This document shows, in pieces, positions 33,332-42,848 of a stretch of DNA of 64,000 nt (positions are counted from its first letter, which is position 1; each line of letters opens with the position of its first letter). Both the position numbers and the translations under genes were made by a program. The notes under the pieces are model-generated. The model was given only the letters and a program-made list of their open reading frames with translations, had not been told where the DNA came from and did no database searches. Location of the stretch: NCBI GenBank assembly GCA_034401135.1, contig JAWZSP010000004.1:3100001-3164000 (forward strand). The letters run 5' to 3'. Origin of the DNA: Volutella citrinella. Lineage: Eukaryota; Ascomycota; Sordariomycetes; Hypocreales; Nectriaceae.

Positions 33332-33400
33332 CCGAACTTTAGAAAATCCCGAGGCCGAACTTCGGGCTAGACCCGATGGTGATTGCCACAACCACCGAAC
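33332..33400. promoter_or_regulatory. Cluster of CCGAAC motifs including CCG-N5-CGG
   Basis: CCGAACTT at 33332-33339 and 33355-33362, and CCGAAC at 33395-33400. The middle copy continues to CCGAACTTCGG (33355-33365), an everted CCG-N5-CGG pair of the kind bound by Zn(II)2Cys6 dimers. The cluster lies 480-550 bp upstream of the Zn-cluster start and about 1.1 kb upstream of the secreted-protein gene, so either could be the target. Confidence 0.35.
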
Positions 33401-34271
33401 ACGGGGATTGTTATGCAATCGATGGTCTGTGGCGCTTGAAAGCCTCCAATATGTTTAATTGGCTCAATTGAGATTACGGATGCAAAGTCATCTCATAACA
33501 TCGCAAACTCATCGATTGCCTTGAACACGACAATCGGGGAGGATCAAAGGACGGGCATATTGTCATAACCGGAGGAAACACCCCGATTACCCAATCGAAA
33601 AATTTGGCAATCGAAACAGAAACATGCAACCTGAAACCTTGGGACCATTCTTTCATGGGACCTTGGACAAAATGCTCCGAGGATGATGAAGATGACCCCT
33701 GCTGTAACTGTGGACATGCCGAGCATCACAGGCTTAACCGGATCGAATAAAACAAAAAGAGCATTGAGTAAGCCTCAGATGACTCAAAAACGACTTTTCT
33801 TCACAGCAGACGCGGGGATGCGGCGCTGGGGCATTGGAAACTCAGGGGGCGGTTGCCATTTTTGGCGACGGGCGACTTCACCTTCACATGCGGGCGGAAC
33901 TCTGCGCTGCCACCTCCTCCTTACACCAACACATTTGACAGCCAAGATGCAGGACAGCCAGGCAGCTGAGGCGCCACTCGACGATCTTTGCAAGCTCGGA
34001 AATGAGTTTCAACACCAACCCCCTCTCCCAGCTGCAGACGATTAGCATTTGAAAGCCCGGCTTGGCCGATGCGAGGCCATCGAGTGTTCCTTTGCCTCTG
34101 CCGAGGGGACGACTCAGCGCGGCAACTCGGATGTGGTTGCCATCACGGCTGCTACCACGACGACGGATGGCAATCAATTGTTCATCTCGCGCCCTGAGCA
34201 GGGTTGCTTTGGGAAAAGGAGATGCGCTTTGCGCGCCAGACCGTGCCTGCTTCTCCCTCGTGCCGCGGCCA

Positions 34272-34281
34272 TATATATAAA
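34272..34281 (+). promoter_or_regulatory. TATA box of the secreted-protein gene
   Basis: TATATATAAA, about 175 bp before the ATG at 34457, with a C/A-rich leader in between. Strong TATA boxes in fungi often mark regulated genes. Confidence 0.6.
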
Positions 34282-34456
34282 TCCAACTCCTTCCAGCGAC
34301 CAAGAACGATTATCAGCCTCCAGACCTCACGGACATCTCCAGAGTACCGCAACAGCTTCTAAGCTGCCGCCCCTCTGACCACACTCGTTTATCCAACTGC
34401 AGCGCGTATCTTTCCATTTCATCTCAAACACTTCATTCACTCCTTAGATAAACATC

Positions 34457-35326
34457 ATGAAGCTCAACTCTATTGCTTTCCTCGGCCTCTTGGCCACTGG
34501 AGCTATTGCCGGAGGTGGCAAGGGCGGCGACGATGATGGGGGCGAGCAGTGCAAGGCTGGACAGATTGTCGAGTTCTACGGACCTCAGAAGTGCCTCCCC
34601 CACGTCTGCTGGCTTTCGCCTCGCGACTTTGGCGCCCCCAACGGTGGACTCGACAAGCGCTTCGACACGTGCAAGAGGAAGTGCCCCAAGAAGAGCACGG
34701 TCTGCAGCAAGGAGATCAAGGTCCAGACCAAGACCACGGCCAAGTATGAAAAGTTCATCAGCTGCAAGAAGAGCAAGGGCTACTCGGTCAAGATCGAGGT
34801 CGGCCCCTGTCCCACCGGCGTCGACAAGGAGTGCCTCTTTGCCGAGTACGTCAACGCCGGCGGCCCCAAGATCGGCCACCTGGGCATCTACAAGCAGGGC
34901 TTCATCAACCCGCAGCACCTCAAGCACCTCAACTTCAACTCGTACTGCAGCAATGACAAGTGCGTCGTCCCCATCGACAAGCTCCCCACCATCCTCGGCC
35001 ACGACTGGTGCGACAAGACGTACTACTTTGGAGTCGACGGCCTCCGCTGCCCCAACCCGGAGTATCCTGAGCACCCCGAGGAGCCCGAGTACCCCAACCC
35101 TCCTGACCCTACTGACTACCCCGAGCCGCCCAAGCCGACCCAGACCAAGCCTTGCAAGCCTACCCAGCCCGCCTATGAGCCTCCCACCTACGAGGCCCCC
35201 TCGAAGCGCTTCATCTTCCCTGGTTTCGACGAGATCGTCTACTTCCCCCTCAAACTGTCCTGCTCCTACAAGACGGAGTGCAAGGACTGGTGCTGCTGTC
35301 CAACCAAGGAGGACTATGGCTGGTAA
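34457..35326 (+). CDS. Cys-rich, Pro-rich secreted protein of unknown function
   Basis: Single-exon protein of 289 aa with a clear signal peptide (residues 1-18, MKLNSIAFLGLLATGAIA) and no membrane segment afterwards. I count 19 cysteines: thirteen in a 185-residue N-terminal domain, one in the linker, and five in the C-terminal segment (KLSCSYKTECKDWCCC). The two are joined by a tandem Pro/Glu/Tyr/Thr linker at about 197-250 built of PEYPEHPEEPEYPNPP-like units. Two dibasic KR sites (LDKR near 68 and SKR near 252) could be cut by a Kex2-type protease. No enzyme motif or carbohydrate-binding signature recognised. Cysteine content, secretion and repeats fit an extracellular structural or effector-like protein, but no activity can be assigned. 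C/G-ending codons dominate, so it is well expressed or well adapted. Confidence 0.8.
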   Translation: MKLNSIAFLGLLATGAIAGGGKGGDDDGGEQCKAGQIVEFYGPQKCLPHVCWLSPRDFGAPNGGLDKRFDTCKRKCPKKSTVCSKEIKVQTKTTAKYEKFISCKKSKGYSVKIEVGPCPTGVDKECLFAEYVNAGGPKIGHLGIYKQGFINPQHLKHLNFNSYCSNDKCVVPIDKLPTILGHDWCDKTYYFGVDGLRCPNPEYPEHPEEPEYPNPPDPTDYPEPPKPTQTKPCKPTQPAYEPPTYEAPSKRFIFPGFDEIVYFPLKLSCSYKTECKDWCCCPTKEDYGW

Positions 35327-35985
35327 GGAACATGACCTGCTTCTGGCCTGGCTATTGCGTAACCACGCTTTGGGTTCTGCAAGCCGCAAGGCACACACGG
35401 AGGTTGTCAACCTCCAACTTCAAAGAGTCTTTTTGGGGGTTTAATTGATGAGGATTTTCTTTCGGCGGAGACGGCGCGTGTTGACCGTGCATATACTTAC
35501 TTACACGCTGCTCAGGCTTGATACATGTACACAGCCCTTACATCCATGGGCGACGACCTGATGAGTGCACCGGCTTGGGTACCTTAGTACGCTATAATAG
35601 AATAAATTAGGAATGGCCCAACAAACCCTGTCTCTGGTGATACCCGGCAGATCGAGAACCGTGAATCGAGCCCTCAAAATAGTGCTTACTTGTGACGGCG
35701 GCTAGGAGAGAGTGGCGCAGACTCGTGGAGTTTCCTGGATTGGAAACTGAGCCGGGATTCCCCTGGATGGCACCTGGAAATCATGTCCCTGGTGCATGTG
35801 TCACAGGTGCAGGGGCCGAGGATGGTTTGCCGCTTCCGCATCACCACATTCGTCATTGGAAGATGGTCCCCTTGGGCTACGGCATAATTTGGCAGTAGAG
35901 CAGAACTTCCCCTACAGAACTGGTAGAAGAGATGCCAAGGTGCTGTTTGAAGTTCGATGACCGCATTACGCCACCTGTTGTTGCC

Positions 35986-35999
35986 TTTTTTTTTTTTTT
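35986..35999. repeat. T14 homopolymer
   Basis: Fourteen consecutive T on the plus strand in intergenic DNA, the longest homopolymer I noticed in the window. Confidence 0.9.
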
Positions 36000-37123
36000 G
36001 TAAAATCTGGAGCATTGGAAACTACGTACCTCGTGAAGGTGTGTTGATGGCCTGTGATATTGGCACAAACCTACCCGGATGTCTCTCCTTGAAGACGAGA
36101 CTTCGCATAATTTTCCATCTTCCTGAGCTTAAAAAAATCGGCAGCGTCTATTATCTCGGACGTCTTGTAGCAATTACAGGATATGGTCCTGTCATCCTAG
36201 GGGGCTGGGGACCGTATGCTGATGTGAGGTCCGTCAAGGCTCTGCTTTCTGCCGGTGCCATCTGCGAGTCCGAATTTAAAGGCTCCAAGTGACTCAACGC
36301 CCCCACGTGGACCTTGTTTTCTAATGGTAAATGATCTGGGGTCCCCGCCATGGACACAACGGACTTGCGTCAAACATCAAACCTTGACTCCGTGAGCTCG
36401 AACGTCGTTTAATCGACGACACAACAAGCCTTGCCGACTGCAGGGCTTTCCAGGGGAATCTCAATTACGAGAAATTTGTACGAGGCAGAATAAGCATCTG
36501 TCGCGGCAGTAGGGGAACTGTGTACAGTCGCCCTTTCACCTGATGACTAGCTTTGGCGTAAAAGCTGAGTGGTGGCGCCTTCCCCGTCCCCCTGAAGCTG
36601 GTGACTGCCACAACAGATGTCCAAGTTGGACGACTGATGTATCGCACTTACCAAACGAGGGAGTCTTCAGACTGGCAGGACTGGCCCTTCCTTCTCAATG
36701 GGGCCCAGAATTTGTTCCTCAGGGGATGAAATGGGCGGCCAGCGGTGCATCAGGAGGTGGACCGCTAACTGTCTGGCTGCCCCTGGCTTGGTGTCTTTTT
36801 TGAACTGGGAAGATTTCGTACGCTGATCTCGACTCTCTCAAAGCAACCTTGTAGAGCAAAAGTCACTCCTCGCAAAAGTTTTCCATGACAGGAACTCTGA
36901 GTTGCTCCAGGGCAGCCTGGTCCACGGCTTCGCTCTCACGATGTCCTGCCGTCCACCCTCTTGGTGCGAATCGACTGGGGGATAAGATTCGCGCAATGCG
37001 AGGGGACTGCGCAGGAAAGAAGCTAGAATACACCAAATTTTCGAATGCTCTGCAGACTCGCAAAGGTTGATCAGAGCCCAGAAGGGTGCATTGTCTGGTG
37101 GTGGTTTGGCTGCCCCCGGTGTC

Positions 37124-37130
37124 TATAAAT
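37124..37130 (+). promoter_or_regulatory. TATA box of the frameshifted Zn-cluster gene
   Basis: TATAAAT, about 199 bp before the ATG at 37323 and followed by a long pyrimidine-rich leader. An intact promoter in front of a broken frame suggests that the break is recent or an assembly error. Confidence 0.5.
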
Positions 37131-37322
37131 TGGCCCTTAGTCGCCAGATTTCCCCTGGTTCTGCTTCGACTCTATACTCAACTCTTTGCCCACATTGCTC
37201 TCCTTGGACTCATCACTACCATACTCTCTTCATCTCTCCTCATCTCTCATCACGACGTTACTTGCCCCACTTGACTTATTCCCCCGGCGATCAAGCCTCC
37301 TTACATCTATCTCGCTGTTGCC

Positions 37323-38809
37323 ATGGAGCCTCTGACTCATAACGGAATGGACGAGGACCAGCCCTACGGGCAGGAGCCGATGGACAATCCTCTCCTTACA
37401 GAGTCGAACACCGCCACCGAGGATCAACTTGACAGCATCACCTTGCCGGCGTTGGACTCGGCCACCCAGCAACAACTTGACAGTGCCATCTCGCATTGGT
37501 TGAACACCACCACTGAGCATCAATTTGGAAATTTCTACTCAAAGCTGTTTATCAACATCACTGAGCCTGAACATCTTAGCAGCTGCTTGCAGCCGCTGAA
37601 TAACAGCATCGAGCATCAATTTGAAATAGCTACTCACAGCTACCGAGCAACACCATCGAACATCAACTGGATAATAGCTACACACAACCGTTCAACAACA
37701 CCGCCGAGCATCAACTTCCTGGCAGCCACTCACTGCCAAAATATCCACCCGCGCTCCATTCACCCAACCAAACCACAGTCAATCCAAATGACTTGATTTT
37801 GGGCCATGGAATGAACTTTGGAGGTTTCGACCAACCTGATGAGCTCCTAAACCCAGGAGTCGGCAGTGACAACATGTTGATGCATGTGTCTTCAAACCAA
37901 CCTCAGCAATTCATTCTACCATATCGCCCAGCCTCAACTTTCACAGAGACTTCCCAGCAGTGGACACAGCTATTTCCGGGCAAATTCCCTCCCAGCCCCA
38001 ACAGCCTGACTTCGTCTCAGAAATCTCTGCCAGAAGATGCTCTCTCCTCATCCAGTTCCGCAGGGACACAGCCCACACCACCTTCTGAGACGGCGGTCGG
38101 CTCGAGTGAGGAGAGTCCCAAAAAGTCCAGCCGAAAAGGCATGGAATTGGCCTCAAATGCCTGTGAAAGGTGCAGACGGCGCAAGTCAGGATGCAAACCC
38201 TACGGCGATGGTGACAAGTGCGTTGGTTGCATCCGAGCCGGCGTCCCATGCGTCAGGACTGGGAAGGACCTCCGACAGAAGGCGTCACTGTGGGATGCAC
38301 ATCTTATGAAAAAGTTGATGCATAAGCGAGCGCGTGCTCTCGCCGAGCTCTGGGCCCACGTTGCTCTTCAAAACGCGGCCGTAACGTCTCCTGACAACGA
38401 TCTGCTCGGGGCGTTGCATATCCTACGGGACCAACGCTTGACCAGCAATCAATTTCAGGTCAAAGACATGCCAGCAAGCGTCCGAGACTTGTGGGAAGAG
38501 CGGTTGGAAAGCAATGAGCTGCACCACCGCTTTGAAGCAGGCCTGCTCGACGAAACGGCCATACTCGAGGAAGCAGCTCCCGAGACCAAGACCAAACCGG
38601 CGCTCAAGAGGTACACAAACGATATTGAGCAACAGATGTCTTGCGAATTCCAACACATTCGCAAGGCACTTCTGGCAGCAACGATGCCGGCAGCGGAATG
38701 GCCTCAGGAACTACATGCTGCCCGCTCCGAGCTCTACCAGCGCATTCGAGAGCGAAACATCACGGCATTCATAGAATGGGGCGCCACGACAACGTGGGAA
38801 TCGCTGTGA
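37323..38809 (+). pseudogene. Zn(II)2Cys6-type protein gene with a one-base frameshift
   Basis: Two overlapping frames belong to one gene. The 5' frame starts at ATG 37323; the 3' frame runs to TGA at 38809 and has no upstream ATG of its own (first in-frame ATG 37811). Adding one base at 37623-37627 gives 496 codons, a multiple of three over the whole locus. Repeated Asn/Glu-His-Gln units continue across the break: TEHQFGN and IEHQFE in the first frame, IEHQLDN and AEHQLPG in the second. Near residue 280 lies a binuclear cluster C-x2-C-x6-C-x8-C-x2-C-x6-C (CERCRRRKSGC...CVGC...C). No fungal_trans domain is present; the C-terminus is helical and charged. It may be a DNA-binding regulator. Homopolymer sequencing error is as likely as a true pseudogene. 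Confidence 0.7.
37622..37627 (+). other. Frameshift point
   Basis: In the 5' frame the codons read TTT GAA ATA; in the 3' frame a TGA sits at 37622-37624 and the frame opens directly after it with AAT AGC TAC. The crossover must therefore lie in the short A run at 37624-37626, where one A appears to be missing. The seven bases do not form a standard -1 slippery heptamer. Confidence 0.8.
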
Positions 38810-39258
38810 TGGAGGTTTGAGAGATGCTGGGGAACATGGCAGTGGTAGCGTGGCTAGCTGGGAGCGTGAGTGGTTTGCCTGACTTGTAGAATGCTCGTGT
38901 GGGCGATACATTGATGGCTTGTAAATAACTAGCGCGTATATTAATTAAACTCTTAAACCATGCCTTTCTCTGCTACCTGAGGTTGTCTGTGAATTCCGCT
39001 GTGATGAAGTTGGAATTGAGAGAGACATGGTCAAAGTGCGATGTGGTGAAGCCAGCAGCTTCTGGGGTGAGCTCAGTGGGGCTTATCGATAAGACGACCC
39101 AACCAACATTTGCCAGTAACCATCCCAAGCTGGTCGCGACTTGGATCACGCAGCGCATTCCATCGGGTCTCGAGTGAGTTGGATACGCCACCAGCCAGCA
39201 TACCCTTCGCTACGGCCCCAACGCCCAGTACACGGACTTTCGGTTGTCGCGCCCGACC
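38810..39258. other. Intergenic region upstream of CWC27
   Basis: About 450 bases with the 3' UTR of the preceding gene and the CWC27 promoter. An AT-rich patch lies at 38925-38960. Nothing else recognised. Confidence 0.5.
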
Positions 39259-40854
39259 ATGTCTGCCATCTACAACCTCGAGCCGCAGCCCACGGCGTCG
39301 GCGATCCTGCACACGACCCATGGAGAAATCTCCGTCGAGCTCTTCGCCAAACAGACGCCACTCGCTTGTCGCAACTTCCTACAGCTGGCACTAGACGGCT
39401 ACTACGATAACACAATATTCCACCGACTCGTCCCCGGCTTCATCCTGCAAGGCGGCGATCCGACCGGCACTGGCAATGGCGGAGAGTCCATCTACGACGG
39501 AGGGGCCTTCAGCGGCGATTTGGACCCGTGGCCGATGGACCAGCGGCAAGGAAAGAATGCTGGCCCTACAGGTGTGAACTTCAAGGACGAGTTTCACTCA
39601 CGCCTCAAGTTCAACCGCCGCGGTCTGCTAGGCATGGCCAACGATTCGCGAACCGACACGAACGGCAGCCAGTTTTTCTTCACCCTGGACAAGACAGATG
39701 AGCTTACGGGAAAGAACACTTTGTTCGGTCGAGTCGCGGGCGACACGATCTACAACCTAGCGAAGCTGGGAGAGGCCGAGGTGGACAGCGCGACAGAGCG
39801 GCCTCTCTACCCTGCCAAGATTGAGAGGATAGAGATCTTGGTCAACCCATTCGAGGACATGAAGAAGCGATCACGAGTTGCCGTACAGGCGCCCAAAACC
39901 GTCGCGGCCAAGGATAAGAAGAAGAAGCGAAAGGGCGGCAAACAACTACTCAGCTTTGGCGACGAGGAAGGCGACGAGGATTTGCCAGTACTGAAAAAAG
40001 CCAAGTTTGACAGCCGGATTGTCAGGGACGACGAGCCAGCCGAGGCAGCTCCAAAACCCAAGGCAGTGAAGCCAAAAGCTAAGAAGGAAAAGCCCGTACA
40101 CCAGGAGCAGCCGCATGACCAGCCCGAGAAGAAGCCGAGTCCACCTAGACGTGTTGCCCGGGACGAATCAGCGGAGCCTTCGCCGGAAGCGCCCCAGAAG
40201 ACGGCATTGGAGAGGGCTAATGAGGAAATGGCGGCACTCAAGGCATCAATGAGGCGGACAATTCACTCTGAGAAACCGGTGGAACAGGAGAAGAAGAAGT
40301 CGGCGCTCGAATCTATGATACCAGAGACGTCGACCCGGGGACGGAAGCGGAGACCAGGAGCGAGCAATGCCACCGCCAGCGAGGAACAGAAGGCTCTTAG
40401 CTTCCTGAAGGCGTTCCAGTCTAGACTCGACCAGGCTCCGCCCGAGAAGGATAATGCGCCGGATGAAGAAGATGGAAAGGGGGGCGAGGAGGGACCCAAC
40501 GGTGGAGACGACGAGGCTCAGCTATGCGACCTGCACTTCATCGCCAACTGCGAGAGCTGCACGTCATGGGACAAGCAGGCGAAGGAGGAGAGCGACGACG
40601 AAGGGTGGATGTCGCACTCGCTCAGCTTCGCGGCGGACAGGCTTGGCAAAGATCTCAGCAACAGGAAGAAGGGAGACGACGAGCTCGTGGTGATTGACCC
40701 CCGGGAGAAGGCGCGGACGCTCAAGGAGGAGAAGCGCGCGGAGCGAGACGCCAGGCAGGGGAAGACGGGCAGGGCGTGGGACCAGGGACGCGATCAGGCG
40801 CGCAACGCACAGATGGCGCGCAATGCGTCGCTGGCGGGGAGAGGAGCTCGATGA
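39259..40854 (+). CDS. CWC27: Spliceosomal cyclophilin CWC27
   Basis: Single-exon protein of 531 aa. Residues about 12-175 form a cyclophilin domain: TIFHRLVPGFILQGGDPTGTG carries the Arg and Phe of the active site and GSQFFFTL the Gln. At the position of Trp121 in human cyclophilin A (TEWLDGK) this protein has Glu (TDELTGK), the substitution known from human CWC27 and linked to lack of isomerase activity. The rest is the long charged Lys/Glu-rich tail of the family, with basic nuclear-type patches (KDKKKKRKGGK) and a conserved C-terminal part containing CDLHFIANCESC, DDEGWMSHSL and VVIDPREK. CWC27 joins CWC22 and the activated spliceosome. The start is the first in-frame ATG, followed by MSAIYNLEPQPTASA, as in orthologues. 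Confidence 0.93.
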   Translation: MSAIYNLEPQPTASAILHTTHGEISVELFAKQTPLACRNFLQLALDGYYDNTIFHRLVPGFILQGGDPTGTGNGGESIYDGGAFSGDLDPWPMDQRQGKNAGPTGVNFKDEFHSRLKFNRRGLLGMANDSRTDTNGSQFFFTLDKTDELTGKNTLFGRVAGDTIYNLAKLGEAEVDSATERPLYPAKIERIEILVNPFEDMKKRSRVAVQAPKTVAAKDKKKKRKGGKQLLSFGDEEGDEDLPVLKKAKFDSRIVRDDEPAEAAPKPKAVKPKAKKEKPVHQEQPHDQPEKKPSPPRRVARDESAEPSPEAPQKTALERANEEMAALKASMRRTIHSEKPVEQEKKKSALESMIPETSTRGRKRRPGASNATASEEQKALSFLKAFQSRLDQAPPEKDNAPDEEDGKGGEEGPNGGDDEAQLCDLHFIANCESCTSWDKQAKEESDDEGWMSHSLSFAADRLGKDLSNRKKGDDELVVIDPREKARTLKEEKRAERDARQGKTGRAWDQGRDQARNAQMARNASLAGRGAR

Positions 40855-42848
40855 GGCGGAGCTGGCTTGCCTTGGCTTGGCTTCCCGTCAATTGAGCCGA
40901 AGCTGTGTTGTGTGATGTATCTAAGTAGCTATGTTCTCACTACGTCGTCTGGATGGTGGTGTTTTGGTGTTTAGCGTCACTGAATGCATATATGCCCGTG
41001 CCTGGGCCACATTATTATAAGATGGAACAATGATGGCTAACAATGGGCGCTGGGCCCAATCGCGGAGAAGAAGCCGCGATGCCCTAGTTCTCGACGAACC
41101 CTGGTCTATTGTCTGCCCTTTTATTTTGTCTGATAAGCGAATACATGACGCCATCAGTCACCCGCGCGAGCAGAGGGATCCGCCAAAATGGAACTGTTTG
41201 TCGGATTGTCCCCACCAGGACAGTGACTACCTGTCGTAATTCATTGCCGAAGGCCTTGGATCCCCCTGACGCAAGGCTTGTATTTTGAGGAATTGGGCGA
41301 AAGGGGCGGAGAGTCTGGTCCGACTGAATATCCGAGGAGCTGGGGGTCTGGTATTGGCATGCAGGATAACAAGTACTACGAATGGAGAGGACGTTGTTGG
41401 CAACGGGAAACTGGCGGGGTCAATGCCTACCTTAACTCCCTACGAAAGCAAAGAACATGATTCTGTGGTACCTGTTAGGAAGACTGGTTGGAGTAGCAGC
41501 CGTGGTGGCAGCAATAGCTGACTACACAGTGGTAAGCAGTTGGCGCTATTCGTAAGTACTGAGTTTTTGTCTAGGAGCGCGACGAACCAATTGGTGCCCA
41601 GCCATGAGCGCCTCAGAGATTGGATCAGAGATTGGAGACATGCCTCTTATCATCACGTGCGAATGCAGAACTGGGTCTGTTTGGCAAGCGCTGATTGGCC
41701 ACGTAGCCCTCGACCGCCTTGGCTCCCGTCTGAGGTGTCCACTCAAGGTGCCCGCCGCCCCGCCTGATCCTCCAGCGCCCTCCACCGCTGTTGCTAACCT
41801 GCCTTGCCTGCGTCCCCCCGAAAATCCGCTAGCAAACCCGCCGTCGCTGATTAGGCTGCGTCGCATCCCCGGTGCGCGCCAGCCAGCGCCAAGTGCCAAA
41901 AGACAGAGTCGGAAGGAACTGCCCCAGCTCTGCAAGGCGGCGGCGGCTCCATCTTCAATCATCGCCAACACTGCCAGTTATCTCGATCACCCAATCTCGC
42001 GGACACTGGGCTGCGTCTCGTTCTGCACGATACCTGCTGCCTCCCGGCATGCACACCGGCGACCTCGGCCCTCATCCCCAATCCTGACGAACAGCAGCCA
42101 CCCCCGGCCGCAAAGTCCCACACAGTGAATCGTCATCTCCCATCCCAAGGTCGGTAGCGGAAAAAAAAGGCAAAAAGGCAGCGTCTGCCGCCAACACACA
42201 CGCGCCCGCCGTCTGCTTCAGCCTGATTCTTCACGGCCGCCCTACTCTGCCCCGGAGGCTCGGTCCCCCGCGCTCGATTGCTCTTGTCTCGACTTGCTTT
42301 GCCGTCCTCGAGCAGCTTTCCCACAATCTCCGCCGCTCGTTGCTTGTCGCGCAAGCAACACACACCTTGTCGACCCAGTCCCGCTCCGCTCCGCCCTGCC
42401 AGATCCTGAAACCACCAAAGACTACCCTCGAGGGAGTATCAAGCTGCGAGTACTAGGCCGCGACTCACGCAAACGACTCATTGCTTCCTCCGCTGTCGCC
42501 TAGAGGCTCATCTCGTGTGCGCGACTCGTTTTTCGCGACTGCACCCCAGACTCGGTGCACCCACTTCGCATCGATACCAAGCGATAACGCCCGCCGGAAC
42601 ACGCCTCAGCATTCGATAAACTGAGAGCGTCGTCTCTGTTTGCATCGAATCGAGATCTCTCACCCCGCGGTTTCCCCTCTTGAAGTTCAGCTGTGAAGCT
42701 GCCATCAAACGTTCCACCGCGACATCCACCGACTCGTCACGAACGATCTGTCCTTGACCCGATCAGCCAGCACAGGACCTCGAACACGACAGGTTCACCT
42801 GGTTGCATAACCAGCCAACGTCCACTTTTTTACACAAAAGCATCCTCC
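40855..42848. other. Intergenic region and long ATG-free leader of HSF1
   Basis: About 2 kb. The left part holds the CWC27 3' UTR and shows no gene. From 42052 to 42848 not a single ATG occurs on the plus strand, and the sequence is C/T-rich, which fits a leader of up to about 800 nt for the heat-shock factor. A 174-codon frame (41604-42128) begins at an ATG but has no recognisable family. Confidence 0.5.
42049..42087 (+). promoter_or_regulatory. Possible upstream reading frame in the HSF1 leader
   Basis: ATG plus 11 further codons and TGA, the last ATG before the HSF1 start about 760 bases downstream. It matters only if transcription starts upstream of 42049, which the sequence does not show. 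Confidence 0.25.

Larger units (their letters stand above)
32850..34456. other. Divergent intergenic region (Zn-cluster regulator / secreted protein)
   Basis: About 1.6 kb. The Zn-cluster side carries CCGAAC motifs (listed separately). The part from about 33000 to 33290 is clearly richer in A/T than the surroundings and contains an 84-codon minus-strand frame (33036-33290) with no known family; it could be a decayed element, but I saw no repeat ends. The secreted-protein side has a TATA box and a C/A-rich leader. Confidence 0.5.
35327..37322. other. Intergenic region upstream of the frameshifted Zn-cluster gene
   Basis: About 2 kb with no supported gene. Contains a T14 run at 35986-35999 and, at its right end, a TATA box and a strongly C/T-rich leader (about 37140-37320) of the next gene. 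No repeat ends or transposase remnants recognised. Confidence 0.5.

Noticed and set aside
34433..35444. Long overlapping frames on both strands of the secreted-protein gene
   Set aside because: Ser/Arg/Thr-only or Leu/Val/Asp-only translations typical of out-of-frame reading of C/G-rich codons; the frame with the signal peptide and cysteines is preferred.
37617..37627. Programmed -1 ribosomal frameshift
   Set aside because: The sequence TTT GAA ATA is not an X XXY YYZ slippery site and I saw no obvious downstream pseudoknot; mutation or read error is simpler.
37793..38809. Second half of the frameshifted Zn-cluster locus as an independent gene
   Set aside because: No ATG at its beginning, no promoter of its own, and repeat units show continuity with the upstream frame.
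41604..42128. 174-codon plus-strand frame upstream of HSF1
   Set aside because: Has an ATG in fair context but the translation is Pro/Ser/Arg low complexity and overlaps the probable HSF1 promoter and leader; kept only as intergenic note.
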